64,000 nt of DNA. It comes from Epiperipatus broadwayi. Lineage: Eukaryota > Onychophora > Udeonychophora > Euonychophora > Peripatidae. Shown piece by piece: positions 62,476 to 64,000 of this stretch. A program made the translations under genes and the position numbers. Position 1 is the first letter of the stretch, and each line of letters begins with the position of its first letter. The notes under the pieces are model-generated. The model was not told the origin of the DNA. It ran no database searches and saw only the letters and a program-made list of their open reading frames with translations. The stretch is from the NCBI GenBank assembly GCA_028023455.1, contig JAQFVV010006255.1, positions 6,306,501-6,370,500 of the forward strand, written 5' to 3'.

Positions 62476-64000
62476 ACACCTGAAAAAGATGTAGTTCTAA
62501 TATAATATTCGTTTACTGATTCAAATTTTTACCCTTATCATAATTTTTACCTTATACATTTTTCAATCTGTTATTTTAGCTAATTAAAAACACTGTTCCA
62601 TTGATTTCAAAAATAGAATTTTTAATCTTTATCTAAATTCATGCAGTGAACGTGATTTTTATGAATACTATTATAATATAATATATAGAATAATATATAA
62701 CTGAATACTATTATATATATAGAATACTATTATATATATAATACATAGAATATATATATAATAACTGAAATACAGACTTATTATATACCTGTATCAATAT
62801 ATGTAATATATAGGATATATGAGCACAGACTTTCACATGACCTACCACTCTCTACTCTATCTCATAACACTGATACACTTGAACACATATATGTCGAAAA
62901 GATAAATAATCACCAATATATGTATTTCATGCTAAACCAGCAATCATCAGTTATTCCAGATTATCATCTTCACATATATATGCGGTAAGTGCTCAGATAT
63001 ATTAAAATAGCCAATCTCCATACTTTAACGGACAGGCTTCAATCCACTCCACATTCCAACTCTTCAACTGTCCATCCAATTGAAAATCTGATAATATAAC
63101 ACTCAAAGGCCACCCTGAGGCCAAGATTCTAGTCACACTCATGTTGACCTAAAGTCAATCTGACTCCTCATGTCCAGGACTATTATTGTTAATATGATCC
63201 TATAAGTTATGTTGTTTAAAACAATTAGATGGGTAAATGAAGTGACTACAAAGTTATTAAAATTGTGCATCTCATGCTGTCAAATAACTTTTCAAAAAAT
63301 ATTATTACATACCATTTAAAAAGGCAGAGATAAACCATGGACTCAACTTCTATGAGAATTTGATAACTCTCCACCACTAGAAAAAAAACACATCATATTA
63401 AAATCATATTTTTCATCTTTACAATCAGCTATTATCTAGCATTCCCTGATTAACCTGAACTAGTGCAGTCTAGATAATAATAGATGGGTATTCCTTTGCT
63501 GAACAGTGTTGAATGTTTAGCAGAATTGGTTATCCATCTGAAAACAATTCTTAAGCTTGCTTGTAATACCATAAAATTTTCATGTTTTATTGAGACTAAA
63601 CTTAAACTATATGTTACAAAATTTGCAAATGAGAAGTTCTCTAACTGTTTTATCTGTGTGGCTCATCTACACTATGTTCATACTGAACACAAAATCTCAT
63701 AATCACTCTTAGATTTTTATTAAGGATTAAAGAAGATCAAGTACTATTGTTTGCATGCTGCAAAGAGGGTCTTAAGAAATAAACAAATCTATTTCTAGCA
63801 GATCACAACATAAATATATGCATGCTTATAATGCTGTTTAATTTTTACTTCCAAAGTATAATTGAAAATAGAAGATGAGATACTCTTATCTATTAGAGAT
63901 ATTTTAGTATTCTTTGAAATTTGAAATTTAATCACTTTTTATAAATCATACAAATTGCATGAAACAATATAAATAAACAATGAAATTATAATTATATAAT
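62476..64000. other. AT-rich sequence, no gene seen
   Basis: A less AT-rich patch lies near 62990-63180. The 72-codon frame at 63484 has no recognisable motif. No other feature could be supported. Confidence 0.5.

Overview
This is a very AT-rich eukaryotic window with no host gene that I can support. It is a repeat-dominated intergenic or intronic stretch of an animal genome. It carries a non-LTR retrotransposon (LINE) with endonuclease and reverse transcriptase, several Penelope-like elements (PLEs) with GIY-YIG domains, tRNA-derived SINEs, inverted-repeat DNA elements, and one LTR retrotransposon of unusual build. This mix, with long trinucleotide arrays, would fit an invertebrate such as a cephalopod, another lophotrochozoan or a cnidarian. 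The sequence alone does not fix the species. One 500-N assembly gap is present.

Layout. 1-9.2 kb: AT-rich sequence with a few less AT-rich islands (about 4.0-4.2, 5.0-5.25 and 6.6-7.36 kb). 9.2-10.2 kb: two tail-to-tail copies of a PLE 3' end. 10.3-11.4 kb: a candidate inverted-repeat element holding a 376-bp tandem repeat. 12.03-18.26 kb: a complete but broken LINE on the minus strand, bounded by a 15-bp target-site duplication; it has two overlapping ORFs and a duplicated 133-bp 5' unit. 20-23 kb: dispersed repeats. 22.97-27.0 kb: a tandem Penelope arrangement on the minus strand (PLE fragment, repeat, nearly full PLE, (ATT)n array, repeat); the repeats behave as pseudo-LTRs and contain a tRNA-like segment. 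27.2-30.2 kb: another decayed PLE, SINEs, and a 190-bp palindrome. 30.2-38.5 kb: little but AT-rich DNA.

38.6-49.7 kb is the most interesting object: an LTR retrotransposon on the minus strand. Its LTRs are about 3.7 kb, it has a clear primer binding site of tRNA-Lys type and a clear polypurine tract, and its internal region is only about 3.4 kb. That region encodes a coiled-coil Gag-like protein and a short-hairpin/peptide repeat array, but shows no protease, reverse transcriptase or integrase. Its architecture resembles the large non-autonomous LARD elements known from plants.

49.7-64 kb: AT-rich DNA with a SINE bounded by a 15-bp target-site duplication, MITE-like inverted repeats, a local satellite-like array at 57.6-58.9 kb with a MITE in it, and a compound (ATT)(ACT)(ACC) microsatellite. 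No genes act together here. The relationships are between parasites: the SINEs and the LINE share 15-17 bp target duplications, as expected if LINE machinery moves the SINEs, and the LTR element would need proteins from a partner elsewhere.
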